Of a stretch of DNA of 15,442 nt, positions 15,368-15,442 are shown in pieces (positions within the stretch are counted from its first letter, which is position 1; the number at the start of each line of letters is the position of its first letter). The translations under genes were made by a program, and so were the position numbers. Below the pieces are notes generated by a model. That model did not search any database, was not told the DNA's origin, and saw only the letters and a list, made by a program, of their open reading frames with translations. The stretch spans positions 1 through 15,442 of the forward strand of contig CASBQH010000368.1 in NCBI GenBank assembly GCA_949127695.1. Reading direction: 5' to 3'. Source of the stretch: Synechococcales cyanobacterium PMM_0073. Its GTDB lineage: Bacteria > Cyanobacteriota > Cyanobacteriia > Elainellales > Elainellaceae.

Positions 15368-15442
15368 GAGACAGAGGCAAGAGACAGAGGCAAGAGACAG
15401 AGGCAAGAGACAGAGGCAAGAGACAGAGGCAAGAGACAGAGG
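15368..15442. repeat. 13-bp tandem repeat array running off the window
   Basis: Five perfect copies of GAGACAGAGGCAA plus ten bases of a sixth, the array continuing past the last base. Perfect copies suggest recent or ongoing slippage, or a breakpoint of the assembly. No open gene is evident. Confidence 0.95.

Noticed and set aside
1..15442. HIP1 palindromes (GCGATCGC), frequent in many cyanobacteria
   Set aside because: I saw none by eye on reading the window. This suggests a lineage without HIP1 enrichment, but a visual scan is not a count.

Overview
The window looks like chromosomal DNA from a cyanobacterium. The clearest marker is a ferrochelatase with a C-terminal chlorophyll-a/b-binding helix, a fusion typical of oxygenic phototrophs. 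LepA, a DUF4126 membrane protein, an RHH protein and several GAF/HisKA signalling proteins fit that view. Shine-Dalgarno sequences are mostly weak, and GTG/TTG starts are frequent. There is no tRNA, rRNA, IS element or CRISPR array. The last 75 bases are a tandem repeat cut by the window edge.

Layout. 1-811 (-): 5' part of pyrD. 1064-3853 (+): a large protein with four GAF-like domains and a degenerate histidine-kinase tail. 4120-6719: a compact signalling block holding a STAS anti-anti-sigma protein (+), a REC-PP2C response-regulator phosphatase (-), an RsbW-like anti-sigma kinase (+) and an Hpt phosphotransfer protein (-). 6734-7533 (-): a 52-residue membrane protein overlapping the end of a SAM methyltransferase gene; these two and the Hpt gene probably form one transcription unit. 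7651-8883 (-): a stand-alone tyrosine recombinase. 9040-10203 (+): hemH. 10333-12650 (-): DUF4126 protein and a sensor histidine kinase, co-directional and 29 bases apart. 12893-13144 (-): small ribbon-helix-helix protein. 13484-15289 (+): lepA, followed by two arrays of 13-bp repeats.

How the genes may work together. The block 4120-6719 contains all parts of a partner-switching circuit: a phosphatase (REC-PP2C) that would dephosphorylate the STAS protein, and a kinase/anti-sigma factor (RsbW-like) that would phosphorylate it. An Hpt protein that could feed phosphate to the phosphatase's receiver domain sits beside them. The logic resembles Pseudomonas HptB-HsbR-HsbA, but with kinase and phosphatase on separate genes. 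The GAF protein upstream may be the sensor input. No sigma factor is present, so the output is unknown.

Other structure. Several genes carry short in-frame tandem repeats (CCAG units in the Hpt gene, 12-bp units in the recombinase gene, TGGCT-rich repeats in the phosphatase gene). Helically phased GGTTTA repeats lie upstream of the methyltransferase. A long inverted repeat lies between the convergent hemH and DUF4126 genes. Gaps without genes are 812-1063, 3854-4119, 5621-5828, 7534-7650, 8884-9039, 10204-10332, 12651-12892 and 13145-13483; only the sites listed below were noticed in them.
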